Part shown: piece after piece, positions 34,122-43,090 of the stretch | How positions within the stretch are numbered: the first letter of the stretch is position 1 | Layout of the letters: the number at the start of each line of letters is the position of its first letter | Assembly (NCBI GenBank): GCA_018675335.1 | Contig: JABGYH010000009.1 | Coordinates: 62,001 to 126,000 of the forward strand | DNA from: Candidatus Woesearchaeota archaeon | Lineage (GTDB): Archaea; Nanobdellota; Nanobdellia; Woesearchaeales; UBA11576 | Direction: 5' to 3' | DNA: 64,000 nt | Position numbers and translations under genes: made by a program | The notes under the pieces: generated by a model | Told to the model about the DNA's origin: nothing | What the model saw: only the letters and a program-made list of their open reading frames with translations | Databases searched by the model: none

Positions 34122-34916
34122 ATGAGATTTAGACGATACTTAAAAATTTGGAAAAAAAGTTTAGCACTTGAACTTAGTTCAGATATGGCTTACAAGTGGA
34201 ACTTTATCATAAAATGTATAGCTATGGCTCTTGTTGACTTATTAGGTCCTTTAATTGCAATTTTAATCTATAATACTTCAAGTGGTATTCCTGGTTGGAC
34301 TTTTGAGGAGTTCATTTTTTTTACTGGAACATTCACATTAGTATTTGGTTTAAATCATGCATTTTTTGTAAAGTTTCCAATCAGAGTTATCGAAAATGTT
34401 CGTAATGGAGAATTCGATCAATTTTTGATAAAGCCATTTAACCCATTATTATTTTTAACATTTAGTGCATGGGATCTTGATGGGTTTGCAGAAGTTGCAG
34501 TAGGATTATTTTTAATAATTTGGTCAGGACTTAAGTTAAGTGCAGTAATGACTGCGACAGGTATTTTTTGGTATATTGTATTAATACTATTTGGAGTATT
34601 ATTCCATTATTCAATAATGATTTTGATTTCAGCTATTTCGTTTTTAGTAGTAAATAGTTGGGGTTTATTTGATTTATTTTGGGGTGCTTCAAAATTTGCA
34701 AGATATCCATTAAACATTTTTGGCGCTACAACTCAATTTACGATGACATTTATTTTTCCAATGGCAATATCAGCACATTATCCTGCAACCGCAATACTTC
34801 ATGGAGTAACAGCGTTAGGTTTAATTAAAGTTATTTTACCAGTTATTGGATTTTTTAGTTTTTCATTATTGCTTTGGAATTGGGCTATGAAAAATTATAC
34901 TAGTGCAGGCGGATAA
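34122..34916 (+). CDS. ABC-2 exporter permease 2, 264 aa
   Basis: Second permease with six hydrophobic segments and a basic start (MRFRRYLKIWKKSL). The motif IRVIENVRNGEFDQFLIKPFNPL is typical of this permease family (compare GWLLRPI in permease 1). ATG 34122 is one base after the previous stop, with AGGTG ahead; longer in-frame starts inside the first permease were not used. The two permeases form a heterodimer with two copies of the ATPase. Substrate unknown. Confidence 0.8.
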   Translation: MRFRRYLKIWKKSLALELSSDMAYKWNFIIKCIAMALVDLLGPLIAILIYNTSSGIPGWTFEEFIFFTGTFTLVFGLNHAFFVKFPIRVIENVRNGEFDQFLIKPFNPLLFLTFSAWDLDGFAEVAVGLFLIIWSGLKLSAVMTATGIFWYIVLILFGVLFHYSIMILISAISFLVVNSWGLFDLFWGASKFARYPLNIFGATTQFTMTFIFPMAISAHYPATAILHGVTALGLIKVILPVIGFFSFSLLLWNWAMKNYTSAGG

Positions 34917-35017
34917 ATTAAACAAAGCAATTAACAAGACCAAACTAAACTCTAGAAAATCTTTTTTATTTTTTTTGAATTTTTTATTTCTAAAAATAAT
35001 CACTTCACACATTTAAC

Positions 35018-35039
35018 TTATGATTTAGTTAAATCATAA
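35018..35039. terminator. Perfect 10-bp inverted repeat between convergent genes
   Basis: TTATGATTTA-GT-TAAATCATAA (35018-35039) is a perfect stem with a two-base loop in the gap between the ABC permease (+) and NFACT-R gene (-). Poly-T/poly-A sequence lies on both sides, so it could serve as a bidirectional terminator or be an operator. Confidence 0.45.
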
Positions 35040-35071
35040 TTAAGTTAAATTATAATTAATTTTAATTAAAA

Positions 35072-35890
35072 TTATTTTTTTATTTTCACTCCAGATCCAG
35101 GTAGTGCTCGAATAATATCATCTAAGTCTCCACCAATTATTTTCTGAATTTTTTTTGAAATCGCACCTGGTTTTTCATCACCACCATTAGTTAAAAAAAC
35201 ATGTTTTTCACAATGTACCTTTATCGCAGGTTCTGGCCCACACATTATTTGTCCTTCTTTTGTCATTCCAATTGCAAGACTTAATTTTGGTTGAAGATAA
35301 TTAGTCTTACCTCGAATCATAAAAGCTCCTTTTGGTAAATGTTCACCTGGATTTGCATCTTTTGTTACTTGATCAGGGTTCACATAAAATGTTTCAGTTG
35401 AGCTAAAACCCATTTTCCAAGCACGACTAAAACAAAGAGTTGCATCTGCAGTTTCTTGTATTGTTTGCACGGCATCTTTTTTTAGATCAACATCCGTACC
35501 ACCTGATTTAATAACAAAAAATGGACTTCCCGCCATATCTGTATGAAACACTAAATCAGTTTTATCGGTTCGTTTCTTAATTACGATTTCATTTGTAGTA
35601 GAATCACGCCCACCAACAACCAAATATCCTTCACTACTTTTGAACCATCTTAAACTCTCATACCACTCTTTTTTTCGTTGATTATCAAATTTTTCTTTTT
35701 CTTCTTTTTCACGAGTTTCTAAATCACTTATTTTTTCTTCTGCTTTTTTCTCTGCATCTAATAATTTCTTTTTACTTTTTTCAATCGCTTCTAACGCTCC
35801 TTTTAACTTTTTTCGAGCTTTTTTAGCTTTTTCAAAGTATTCTTGAGCATTTTGATCCACAGTTTTCTTAACATTGAGAATAATTTCCAT
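35072..35890 (-). CDS. NFACT-R (DUF814) domain protein with coiled coil, 272 aa
   Basis: Residues about 15-80 form a Lys/Glu-rich coiled coil. Residues about 80-180 are the NFACT-R domain: WYESLRWFKSSEGYLVVGGRDSTTNE, then DLVFHTDMAGSPFFVIK and SRAWKMGF. Full-length NFACT proteins (RqcH/Rqc2/Tae2) carry an N-terminal NFACT-N domain and helix-hairpin-helix before these, and act in ribosome-associated quality control. This protein has only the C-terminal part, so it resembles the isolated NFACT-R proteins. The start at ATG 35890 fits a TATA box at 35911-35926; a TTG three codons upstream was not used. Confidence 0.85.
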   Translation of the reverse strand: MEIILNVKKTVDQNAQEYFEKAKKARKKLKGALEAIEKSKKKLLDAEKKAEEKISDLETREKEEKEKFDNQRKKEWYESLRWFKSSEGYLVVGGRDSTTNEIVIKKRTDKTDLVFHTDMAGSPFFVIKSGGTDVDLKKDAVQTIQETADATLCFSRAWKMGFSSTETFYVNPDQVTKDANPGEHLPKGAFMIRGKTNYLQPKLSLAIGMTKEGQIMCGPEPAIKVHCEKHVFLTNGGDEKPGAISKKIQKIIGGDLDDIIRALPGSGVKIKK

Positions 35891-35910
35891 AAAATCCAAT
35901 AAACTCTACT

Positions 35911-35926
35911 CATTTTTAAATGTTTT
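35911..35926 (-). promoter_or_regulatory. TATA box for the NFACT-R gene
   Basis: AAAACATTTAAAAATG on the minus strand is centred about 27 bases before ATG 35890, a leaderless arrangement. Confidence 0.45.
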
Positions 35927-36082
35927 TAGATAGGTCACTTCAAAAACACAAACTAAAACAAAAAAGTTCATTCAAGACAAAACCAAACCTATAATCAAAC
36001 TCAAAACAAAATCAAAATAAATCCAAAATACACCCAAAACAAACCCAAAACAAAGTCAAAAACTAACAAAATGCACAGTAAT

Positions 36083-36091
36083 CTTTATAAG
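36083..36091 (+). promoter_or_regulatory. TATA box for the nucleotidyl cyclase gene
   Basis: CTTTATAAG lies about 28 bases before ATG 36115; no ribosome binding site is seen, so the transcript is probably leaderless. The 215 bases from 35900 hold an unusual run of C-A-A-A-A-like repeats (about 35940-36065). Confidence 0.5.
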
Positions 36092-36114
36092 CAACCACCT
36101 CTAAAATCAAGAAT

Positions 36115-36783
36115 ATGACTCCTGACTCAGAAATCTTAACTATAATGTTCATAGATATAGCAGGATATACTAAAAAAACAACTCAATTAAGTAGAACTCA
36201 GTTTAAACTCATGCATGATTATTTTGATTCTATTTCAATTCCCACATTTCAAAAATATTTTGGAAGAGTTATAAAAAAAATAGGGGATGCGTATTTAGTT
36301 ACATTCAAATCAGCTACAGATGCAGTTATTTGCGGTATTGAATTAATTCATTCATTTAAAGAATTTAATAAATTAAAAAAAATTCCTCAACCATTACACA
36401 TCAAAGTTGCACTTCACGCAGGCGAAGTAATAATTAGAAATCAAGACATTTATGGTGATGCAGTTAATACTGCTGCTCGAATTGAAGGTGCTGCAAAAGC
36501 AGGTCAAATAGTTTTTAGTGAAAGTGTTTTTTCTATGATGAATAAAAATGAAGTTAATCACATATTTTTAGGAGCACATAAATTTAAAGGCGTTAAATAT
36601 CCCGTAAAACTTTTTCGTGTAAAAACTAAATATGATCAATACTTACAAAAAAAACGAAGAGAAAAAATATTAAGAAAAAAGAAAAAAAGAAAAATCACTG
36701 AATTTTTCAAAAGATTATTTGCAATACTAATTATTTTTGGTTTAATTAGTTTACTTATGTGGTTTCTTTACAATTATGTTTGA
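36115..36783 (+). CDS. Class III adenylate/guanylate cyclase-type protein, membrane-tethered, 222 aa
   Basis: Residues about 5-165 form a class III nucleotidyl cyclase domain. Visible: IMFIDIAGYTKK (first metal Asp), RVIKKIGDAYLVTF (Lys and second metal Asp), HAGEVIIRNQDIYGDAVNTAARIE with the Asp of DIYG that pairs with Lys to select adenine, plus the Asn and Arg of the transition-state pair. All canonical catalytic positions are present, so an adenylate cyclase is expected. A Lys/Arg-rich linker leads to a C-terminal membrane helix (about 196-218), so the domain faces the cytoplasm. No cNMP-binding protein is in the window. Confidence 0.85.
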   Translation: MTPDSEILTIMFIDIAGYTKKTTQLSRTQFKLMHDYFDSISIPTFQKYFGRVIKKIGDAYLVTFKSATDAVICGIELIHSFKEFNKLKKIPQPLHIKVALHAGEVIIRNQDIYGDAVNTAARIEGAAKAGQIVFSESVFSMMNKNEVNHIFLGAHKFKGVKYPVKLFRVKTKYDQYLQKKRREKILRKKKKRKITEFFKRLFAILIIFGLISLLMWFLYNYV

Positions 36784-36815
36784 TTTAATCCAAATCTAAA
36801 AATCAAAATTTATTT

Positions 36816-37322
36816 TTAAGGTTTAATTTGTTTATGAAAACGGCCTTTATATTTTGCTTTACCTTCACATCTTTGAAAAATTAATTGACATACTTTAGTT
36901 CCAACACATAATTTTAAAGGAATTGGTCCAGCATTAAAAATTTCTAATACTTGTTTATTATTAATTCCTGGTTGCATAAAACTAGCAGTAATGTGAACTG
37001 TAAGACCAACTCTCGCAAATCTACTTCTTCCTTGAAGCCAACCACACATATCTTCAGGTATTGATATTTTTTCTCGAGTGATTCCAAGTATCATCTCACC
37101 TGGCATTAACATATAGTTTTTTGCAGTTATTTTTTTTGTTACTCTATGAAAATCTGCTTCATTGGTTACTTCAAAAAAATCTACATTTTTTTTAAAAACT
37201 CTAAATTCATCTGCCAAAGTTAAATCATATGATGCAGGACCTAAATTTAAATTTTTAAATGGAGTTATTTTTATTCGCTTTGATTTTATTTCTTTTAGAA
37301 TTTCAGTTTTTGTTAATATCAT
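36816..37322 (-). CDS. dcd: dCTP deaminase
   Basis: The start MILTKTEILKEI and NLGPASYDLTLADEF, then MLMPGEMILGITREKISIPEDM, and WLQGRSRFARVGLTVHITASFMQPGIN match dCTP deaminase (trimeric; dCTP to dUTP, or directly to dUMP in the bifunctional archaeal forms). The catalytic Glu in KQVLEIFN and GRSRFAR signature are present. At 168 residues it is normal. AAGGTGA precedes ATG 37322. Stands alone after the pilus genes on the same strand. dUMP supply for thymidylate synthesis is the likely pathway. Confidence 0.9.
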   Translation of the reverse strand: MILTKTEILKEIKSKRIKITPFKNLNLGPASYDLTLADEFRVFKKNVDFFEVTNEADFHRVTKKITAKNYMLMPGEMILGITREKISIPEDMCGWLQGRSRFARVGLTVHITASFMQPGINNKQVLEIFNAGPIPLKLCVGTKVCQLIFQRCEGKAKYKGRFHKQIKP

Positions 37323-37395
37323 TTATCTCACCTTAAAAAAAAATAGCAATTCAGTCTGCTAAAATTCAAAAAACTAATTCCCTGCATTAATTAAA

Positions 37396-38340
37396 CTAAT
37401 AAGTCAATGCTCCTTGTGCAAGACTAATTACAAAAAATGCAGTAGTCATCATAATCAAACTATGTTTTAATCCGGCTTTTACTTCTCCTTCAGATAATTT
37501 ACCCAAAACCATCCCTGCGAATAATCCTTGAATCAATGATAACATCAGAAAAACACCACGTATACTTACAAACCAGCGAGCCATTGTTCCAAAAAATGTA
37601 CCGACATCACTAAATTTAATATCAACTTTTTCAGTAACAGCAGAAAGTTCCGATCCGCCCATAGCGCCGCCTCCCTCAATCTCACTACTACCCATTCCTT
37701 CTATATCATTCACATCAGCAGATGACATATTTACGATATAAGGAATTAATAAGTTTTGAATTACAACTAGTACTGCGACAAACACAACAAAAATAATATA
37801 ACTTTGAACTATTTGTCCATGAATGGATGCTTTTCTTTTTTCTTTAATTTTTTTAATTGCAATTACTGAATCTGTTACTTGAGTTAATACATCTTCAATA
37901 TTTCCACCACTAGTTTCCGCTTCAATAACTGTGGATATTGCACGACGTATAATATTATTTTTTGTTTCTCTAGAAAAATTATTCAATGCTTTATGAACAG
38001 GTATTGCCCATTCTACTTGATTTGCTAACTTAACAACATAAGGAGTTAATGATCCATAATCCATTTTTGAAACATAAATTATTGCTTTGGAAATTGGCAT
38101 TCCACTCTTTACACTTCCAACCAAATTTCGTACAAATTCAGGAAACTGTGCTTCTATTTCTTTTTGTTCTTTTCTAAATGCAAAAAAATCTACCCAAAAC
38201 TGACTCCAAGCAATTGATGCTGAAACAATTATTAAAGGAATAAACCAAAGTGTTGACTTAAATTGTATAAAATCTACAACTAACACAGCTACACCTAATA
38301 AAATTGCCAAAATATGTCTTAGTTCGAATCGTAAATGCAT
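37396..38340 (-). CDS. T2SSF/TadC-type pilus membrane protein, 314 aa
   Basis: Residues about 65-215 form a T2SSF domain: EFVRNLVGSVKSGMPISKAI (the gap between conserved helices), SGGNIEDVLTQV, then membrane helices near 185-205, 255-275 and 290-310, plus two at the start (about 8-50). T2SSF proteins are the membrane platforms of type II secretion, type IV pili and archaella. It is the second and shorter of two such proteins in this locus. A Gly/Ser/Glu-rich loop (about 220-240) is unusual. Last gene of the pilus locus. Confidence 0.8.
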   Translation of the reverse strand: MHLRFELRHILAILLGVAVLVVDFIQFKSTLWFIPLIIVSASIAWSQFWVDFFAFRKEQKEIEAQFPEFVRNLVGSVKSGMPISKAIIYVSKMDYGSLTPYVVKLANQVEWAIPVHKALNNFSRETKNNIIRRAISTVIEAETSGGNIEDVLTQVTDSVIAIKKIKEKRKASIHGQIVQSYIIFVVFVAVLVVIQNLLIPYIVNMSSADVNDIEGMGSSEIEGGGAMGGSELSAVTEKVDIKFSDVGTFFGTMARWFVSIRGVFLMLSLIQGLFAGMVLGKLSEGEVKAGLKHSLIMMTTAFFVISLAQGALTY

Positions 38341-38550
38341 TTTAACCTTTTATATTTATTAGTTTAAATTATATTAATAATTATTTTCTTTAATTATGTT
38401 TATATTTATTTTCTTAAATCATATTATTATTTATTTTCTTTAATTATGATAACAATTCATATTGATATTTATAATCATATTGGAAAAAATTAATCAATTC
38501 GCAAATATAATTAAATAAATAATTTCTAAATTTAATTAGCTAATTGCAAT

Positions 38551-40608
38551 TTAACTATCTGGTTGCGACATGGATAAAAACATTATAAATAAAACATTCA
38601 AAATAGGTATGACAATATATGTTCCGACTACAATTACAACTTCTACATCAACACCGCCTACTTGCCCACCAAGCATTCCAACTAAAGATAATGCAGCTAC
38701 AAAAAATAGCGGTGCAGCAATTAGTAGTCCAGTGTAAATATCGGAAAATGTAGCTATTGTTTCAGTATATTTTTCACGTTCTAATTTATATTTATCCATT
38801 AACTCATTACTTTTTTGAGTTAAAAAATCTTTAATATCTCCTCCACTTTGAATAGTAGATACAATTCCATCAAAAAATTCTCTAAAATCATCAGACGGGG
38901 TTGTCGCGGAAACTGTTCTTAATGCAGTAATAAAATCATACCCAAATACTTCTACATAATTTACAATTTTTTCAATTTCAACACTTATCTCACCATATTC
39001 TTTACTTTTTGCTATAAGTTTAAACATTTTTGTTGGTGGAACTCCTGATGAAGCAACTGAAGACATATGATTTACTGCAAACGGTAAATTTGAATTAATG
39101 CTTGCTCGACGCGTTGAAATAATACTTGGAGGATATTGCCAAAAACCAACTGCTGTAACTACCATAGCAATTAATGTAAAAGCAAATGTTCTTGCAGCAA
39201 CCATTTTAAATGGCAAACCTGATACTCCAAAAAATACTGAAAAAAATCCTAAACCTAAAATTCCTGAAAAGATTACAAAAAATACCATTAAATTTACATA
39301 CGTATTAGATAAAATTTTCAAATTAGCCAATCGAATATTGTTATATAGTGTTTTAAAAAGATCAGGGAATGTTTCAAGTAACCACAAACTCAATCGTTTA
39401 ATAGTTACATTTGCTAATTGACCCCAAATAGATGGCTTATATATGGCATAGGATTTTCTTGATTCAAGTATTGCTCTTATTCGTTTTGCTTCTTTTTGAA
39501 GCATTGTAGCAGTAATATGTTCTACTTGATCACTCACTTTCACATGAGTTTTACGCCGTACTCGTTCAAGTTCCAACGTTGATAGAGGAACATTTTTTTT
39601 AATTTTTGAAATATATTCATCTTTTTTTGATTTAAACAATTTCTCTTTAATAAATGCCCATCCGAAAAAAGTTCCCAATACATCGTTAAATGATTCTTCT
39701 TCTTTTTTAATCAAAGAGGTTTTTTTATCAGCAGATTTATCTTTTTTAGAATCAAGTTTAACTCCTTCAATCGCAGATTTTCCTCTAAAAATTCCTAAAA
39801 TTTTATCCCACAATGTTTGTTTGTGAGTTTTTGAAACATCTTTTTTACGAGATTTAACTCCTTCCTTTTTAGAGATGGAGTCTAATTTTCTTCGTTTAAA
39901 ACCCAATAAATTCAATAATTGCCTAAATATAGAAAACTGCTCAACATTCAATTGATGTTTTGCAGAACTTACTTGTTTATTTTCTTTAACGCCTGCTTCT
40001 TTTTCTTTAATCGAAATTATCGGACTTGATTTTTTCTTAGACGATGACTTGACAGCAGATCCAGGTACAAATATTTTTTTCAAAAACAAAATTAGTTTTT
40101 TAAATAATGTTGGTTTTACTTCAACAACTGCAGAAATATCATTTTGAGACATAGATTCATCACTATCTTGCATTGATACTCCATGAATTTTTCTTTTAAC
40201 TAATGGTTTTTGTAACGGTGGAACTGGTGCAAGTACAGAATCTAATTTTTTTGATTTTATTTTAGGAATGACTTCAACAGAATCAGGTTCAACTTTCATT
40301 CCAAATTTAATTTTTGAATAATTATGATCATTATATGTTTCATAAAATACTTGAGTGTTTAATGCTTCTATTTTGTTTAATAAATCATAAATATAACTAT
40401 TGTAATATTTTATCCAGTCTTTTTTCGTTTTTCCTTTTAATAATTTCTCACTTAATTTTTCATATTCAAAGTACTTTAAATGTCCTTTTTGATATTTAGA
40501 AAATAGTTTTTCAAGTTCTAATAAAAAATTATTTTTTTGATACTCGTAAGTATTTATTTCATCTACAAAATCACTTATTTTCTTCAAAAGTATTTTAATA
40601 TTATTCAT
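38551..40608 (-). CDS. T2SSF/FlaJ-type pilus membrane protein with long cytoplasmic N-terminus, 685 aa
   Basis: Residues 1-400 are soluble, helical and very rich in Lys and Ser (including many SKK clusters). Membrane helices follow near 435-455 and 468-490. The T2SSF core (about 505-610) holds NSNLPFAVNHMSSVASSGVPPTKMF and STIQSGGDIKDFL, with final helices near 625-650 and 660-680. FlaJ-type platforms in archaea have two T2SSF modules; here one module is in this protein and a second in the 314-aa protein, so the two may form a split platform. It follows a small coiled-coil gene by 16 bases and shares the secretion ATPase. Confidence 0.8.
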   Translation of the reverse strand: MNNIKILLKKISDFVDEINTYEYQKNNFLLELEKLFSKYQKGHLKYFEYEKLSEKLLKGKTKKDWIKYYNSYIYDLLNKIEALNTQVFYETYNDHNYSKIKFGMKVEPDSVEVIPKIKSKKLDSVLAPVPPLQKPLVKRKIHGVSMQDSDESMSQNDISAVVEVKPTLFKKLILFLKKIFVPGSAVKSSSKKKSSPIISIKEKEAGVKENKQVSSAKHQLNVEQFSIFRQLLNLLGFKRRKLDSISKKEGVKSRKKDVSKTHKQTLWDKILGIFRGKSAIEGVKLDSKKDKSADKKTSLIKKEEESFNDVLGTFFGWAFIKEKLFKSKKDEYISKIKKNVPLSTLELERVRRKTHVKVSDQVEHITATMLQKEAKRIRAILESRKSYAIYKPSIWGQLANVTIKRLSLWLLETFPDLFKTLYNNIRLANLKILSNTYVNLMVFFVIFSGILGLGFFSVFFGVSGLPFKMVAARTFAFTLIAMVVTAVGFWQYPPSIISTRRASINSNLPFAVNHMSSVASSGVPPTKMFKLIAKSKEYGEISVEIEKIVNYVEVFGYDFITALRTVSATTPSDDFREFFDGIVSTIQSGGDIKDFLTQKSNELMDKYKLEREKYTETIATFSDIYTGLLIAAPLFFVAALSLVGMLGGQVGGVDVEVVIVVGTYIVIPILNVLFIMFLSMSQPDS

Positions 40609-40624
40609 TTTAAATCAAAAAAAA

Positions 40625-40861
40625 CTAAATTTTTTCTTTTTTTTCTAATCCCGATAAAATTTCTTTATTAGCGAGGGATATTTTAAGTATTCTATCCCTA
40701 ATATATTTAGCTTCTTCTCGCTTTGCTTTTGCTTCAGTTTCACTTCTAGGTTTTGAGTAAACATCTTCTGAATATAATTCAAATAAAGTATTTATCTCTT
40801 CAATATTCTTTTTCACGATTTGTAATTGTTGAGAAATTTTCATTTTACGTATTTTCCCCAT
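40625..40861 (-). CDS. Small charged coiled-coil protein in the pilus locus, 78 aa
   Basis: No family recognised. It is Lys/Glu-rich with a helical start (MKISQQLQIVKKNIEEINTL) and an internal SKPRSE... segment. It lies between the secretion ATPase and the 685-aa platform, with only 16 bases to the next gene, so it is likely co-transcribed. A role as linker of ATPase and platform is possible but unproven. Confidence 0.6.
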   Translation of the reverse strand: MGKIRKMKISQQLQIVKKNIEEINTLFELYSEDVYSKPRSETEAKAKREEAKYIRDRILKISLANKEILSGLEKKEKI

Positions 40862-40947
40862 AAAACATAATCAAACAAAAAATTATATTCATTAAAAACA
40901 GATAATCTTGCTCGAAAATAATGATGTTAGTTCATACTAATTATTAT

Positions 40948-43002
40948 TTATTTAATTATTCCAAATTGTTTTAATACCATTTTAGGATTTTTGTAGTAAT
41001 TATTGATAACTTTACTAAATGAATGAAAGTTTGATAAATTTCTATCAGCCATTGTTTTCAAAAGTAATGATCGTTTCTTTAATTCCATTTCAAGTTCTTT
41101 ATCAGTAAGTCCAGTAACTTGAGTTATTTTTTTAAAAACTACTGAGTTATGATTATAATTTATTACATCTTTTACAGAATCCCAAACAAAAAGAGGATTA
41201 TATTTTGCAGCACCTAAATTTCCTTCTACTGTTTCTATTTCATCAAGTTCTTTCATTCGTCTAAAATTTCTTGTAGGTGTTTTAACATGAGCACACACAA
41301 TAACTAGATCTAAACTTTCAACAAGAGACGGAGATAAATTAATAGGAGGAGTTTCAAGTCTCTTAACTAAAGTTGGTACTGACGCTGCGTGGAAAGTTGC
41401 AAAACTTGGATGTCCAGAGGCCATTCCTTGAAATAAAACATATGTTTCTTCACCACGAACTTCTCCTACAATTACATAATCAGGAGCTTGCCTAAATGTT
41501 TCTCTTAACAAATCAAAAAGAGTTATTTCCCCTACTTGTTGACCTAAAACATTAGGTATCCCAAACCCACTCCTTGTTACTGCAGGTAACCAATTTATAT
41601 GAGGTAAATTCAATTCTCGAGTATCTTCAATAGAACATATTCTTGCTTCAGGAGGAATAAATGTAGCAATTGCATTTAAAAAAGTAGTTTTTCCTGATGC
41701 TGTTTCTCCAATAGTCATTACATTAAATTTGTTTTCAATTGCCATCCATGTAAACGCTAATGCTTCAGGGCTCGTTGTTTTAAATTGAATTAAATGAACT
41801 GGCGTCCACGGCTCTTTAGTAAATTTCCTAATAGTAAATGTCGGTCCTCTAGTTGTTATATCTTCAGTATAAGTTGCATTTACCCTTGATCCATCAGGTA
41901 ATGTCCCATCAAGCAAAGGTTTTGCATAAGAAATATAACGACCACTTCGTTGAGCAAGTTTTTCTACAAAATCAGTTAAATAACTTGATGAATTAAATAT
42001 AACTGTGGTTTTTAAATTTTGATATTTTCTATGAACAATGTACAGTGGAAAATGAAGGCCATTACATTCAATATCTTCAACATAATAATCATTTAGTAAA
42101 GGTTCCATTTCATTAAAACCAACGCTATTTCTATAAACATAATACATTATTTTTTTATATGTATCAATAGAAATTTTAGCACCTAACTCAATTAGAATAC
42201 TTTGAACATTTTGTTCTAAATATTTAACAAGTAAATTTGTCTTTGCAGCTTTAACATAACTAATATTAATAATTTCTTCAAGTCCAAGAATAATTAATTC
42301 TAGTAATTCCTTTTCTGCTTTATCAAGTACTGGTTCTTCTACTTCATAAATTAATTCATTTTCTTTTTTATCCCAATAAATATGAATAAATGCAAATGGA
42401 GGTAAAACTGGATATCTCACATTAATTGCTGCAGGATTATCAAAAGGAGGTAATTTAATTAATCTGGGTCGAAGATCAATATAGAATGTATCTGTTTTAA
42501 TTTCAGTTAAATCAGTTTCAATTTCAGCATCATCTGCGGAATCATCTGAAGAGTTACTTTCAGCTTTTTTAATTGGTTTAACAATTTCATATGCTTTTTT
42601 TGTTTGTGCAGCAAGTTCTGTTGAAGAAAGATTCTTATTATCATCAGATCCTTGTTCTATTTTAACATCTTCAGGCTCCTTACTTAAACTTTCTTGCATC
42701 ATTTCAGATTCAGAATTTTCTTGAGTTGATTCTTGAGTTAAATTAGCAGGATTAACATCGGCAGTACTACCAAGATTCCCTATGGGCTTATTAAGTGAAG
42801 CTTCAGTTTGTTTTAAAGTAGGTTTTGGAATTTGTTCGGGAGCGCCATTCACTGCTTCAGAATTTACATTTTCTTGATTAGCAGGCAAAACATTTTCTTG
42901 ACTGCCTGAAACTACAGGTCCTTGCTCAGTTGGAACTACCTTTCCTTGACTAGCTTGATCAACAACTTTTTCTTTTTGTTTTTTCCATAAATGAAAGTCC
43001 AT
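40948..43002 (-). CDS. Type II/IV secretion (FlaI/TadA/PilT-type) ATPase with disordered N-terminus, 684 aa
   Basis: Residues 1-150 are low-complexity (Gln, Asn, Glu, Ser, Pro), likely disordered. The core (about 180-640) is a VirB11-family ATPase: Walker A GETASGKTTFLNAI, Asp box SIEDTRELNLP, Walker B DYVIVGEVRGEE, and the His box GHPSFATFHA. These power pilus or archaellum assembly and are hexameric. The N-terminal extension is not in usual FlaI proteins. It is upstream of both T2SSF proteins on the same strand, and of a row of pilin-like genes, so it is the locus motor. Confidence 0.9.
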   Translation of the reverse strand: MDFHLWKKQKEKVVDQASQGKVVPTEQGPVVSGSQENVLPANQENVNSEAVNGAPEQIPKPTLKQTEASLNKPIGNLGSTADVNPANLTQESTQENSESEMMQESLSKEPEDVKIEQGSDDNKNLSSTELAAQTKKAYEIVKPIKKAESNSSDDSADDAEIETDLTEIKTDTFYIDLRPRLIKLPPFDNPAAINVRYPVLPPFAFIHIYWDKKENELIYEVEEPVLDKAEKELLELIILGLEEIINISYVKAAKTNLLVKYLEQNVQSILIELGAKISIDTYKKIMYYVYRNSVGFNEMEPLLNDYYVEDIECNGLHFPLYIVHRKYQNLKTTVIFNSSSYLTDFVEKLAQRSGRYISYAKPLLDGTLPDGSRVNATYTEDITTRGPTFTIRKFTKEPWTPVHLIQFKTTSPEALAFTWMAIENKFNVMTIGETASGKTTFLNAIATFIPPEARICSIEDTRELNLPHINWLPAVTRSGFGIPNVLGQQVGEITLFDLLRETFRQAPDYVIVGEVRGEETYVLFQGMASGHPSFATFHAASVPTLVKRLETPPINLSPSLVESLDLVIVCAHVKTPTRNFRRMKELDEIETVEGNLGAAKYNPLFVWDSVKDVINYNHNSVVFKKITQVTGLTDKELEMELKKRSLLLKTMADRNLSNFHSFSKVINNYYKNPKMVLKQFGIIK

Positions 43003-43090
43003 ATTTATCGTCTCAATATAATTTTAAAAAAATTATTTTTAAACTTTTAATGTTAATAATTTTCAATAATAATAATAATGCATATCATAA

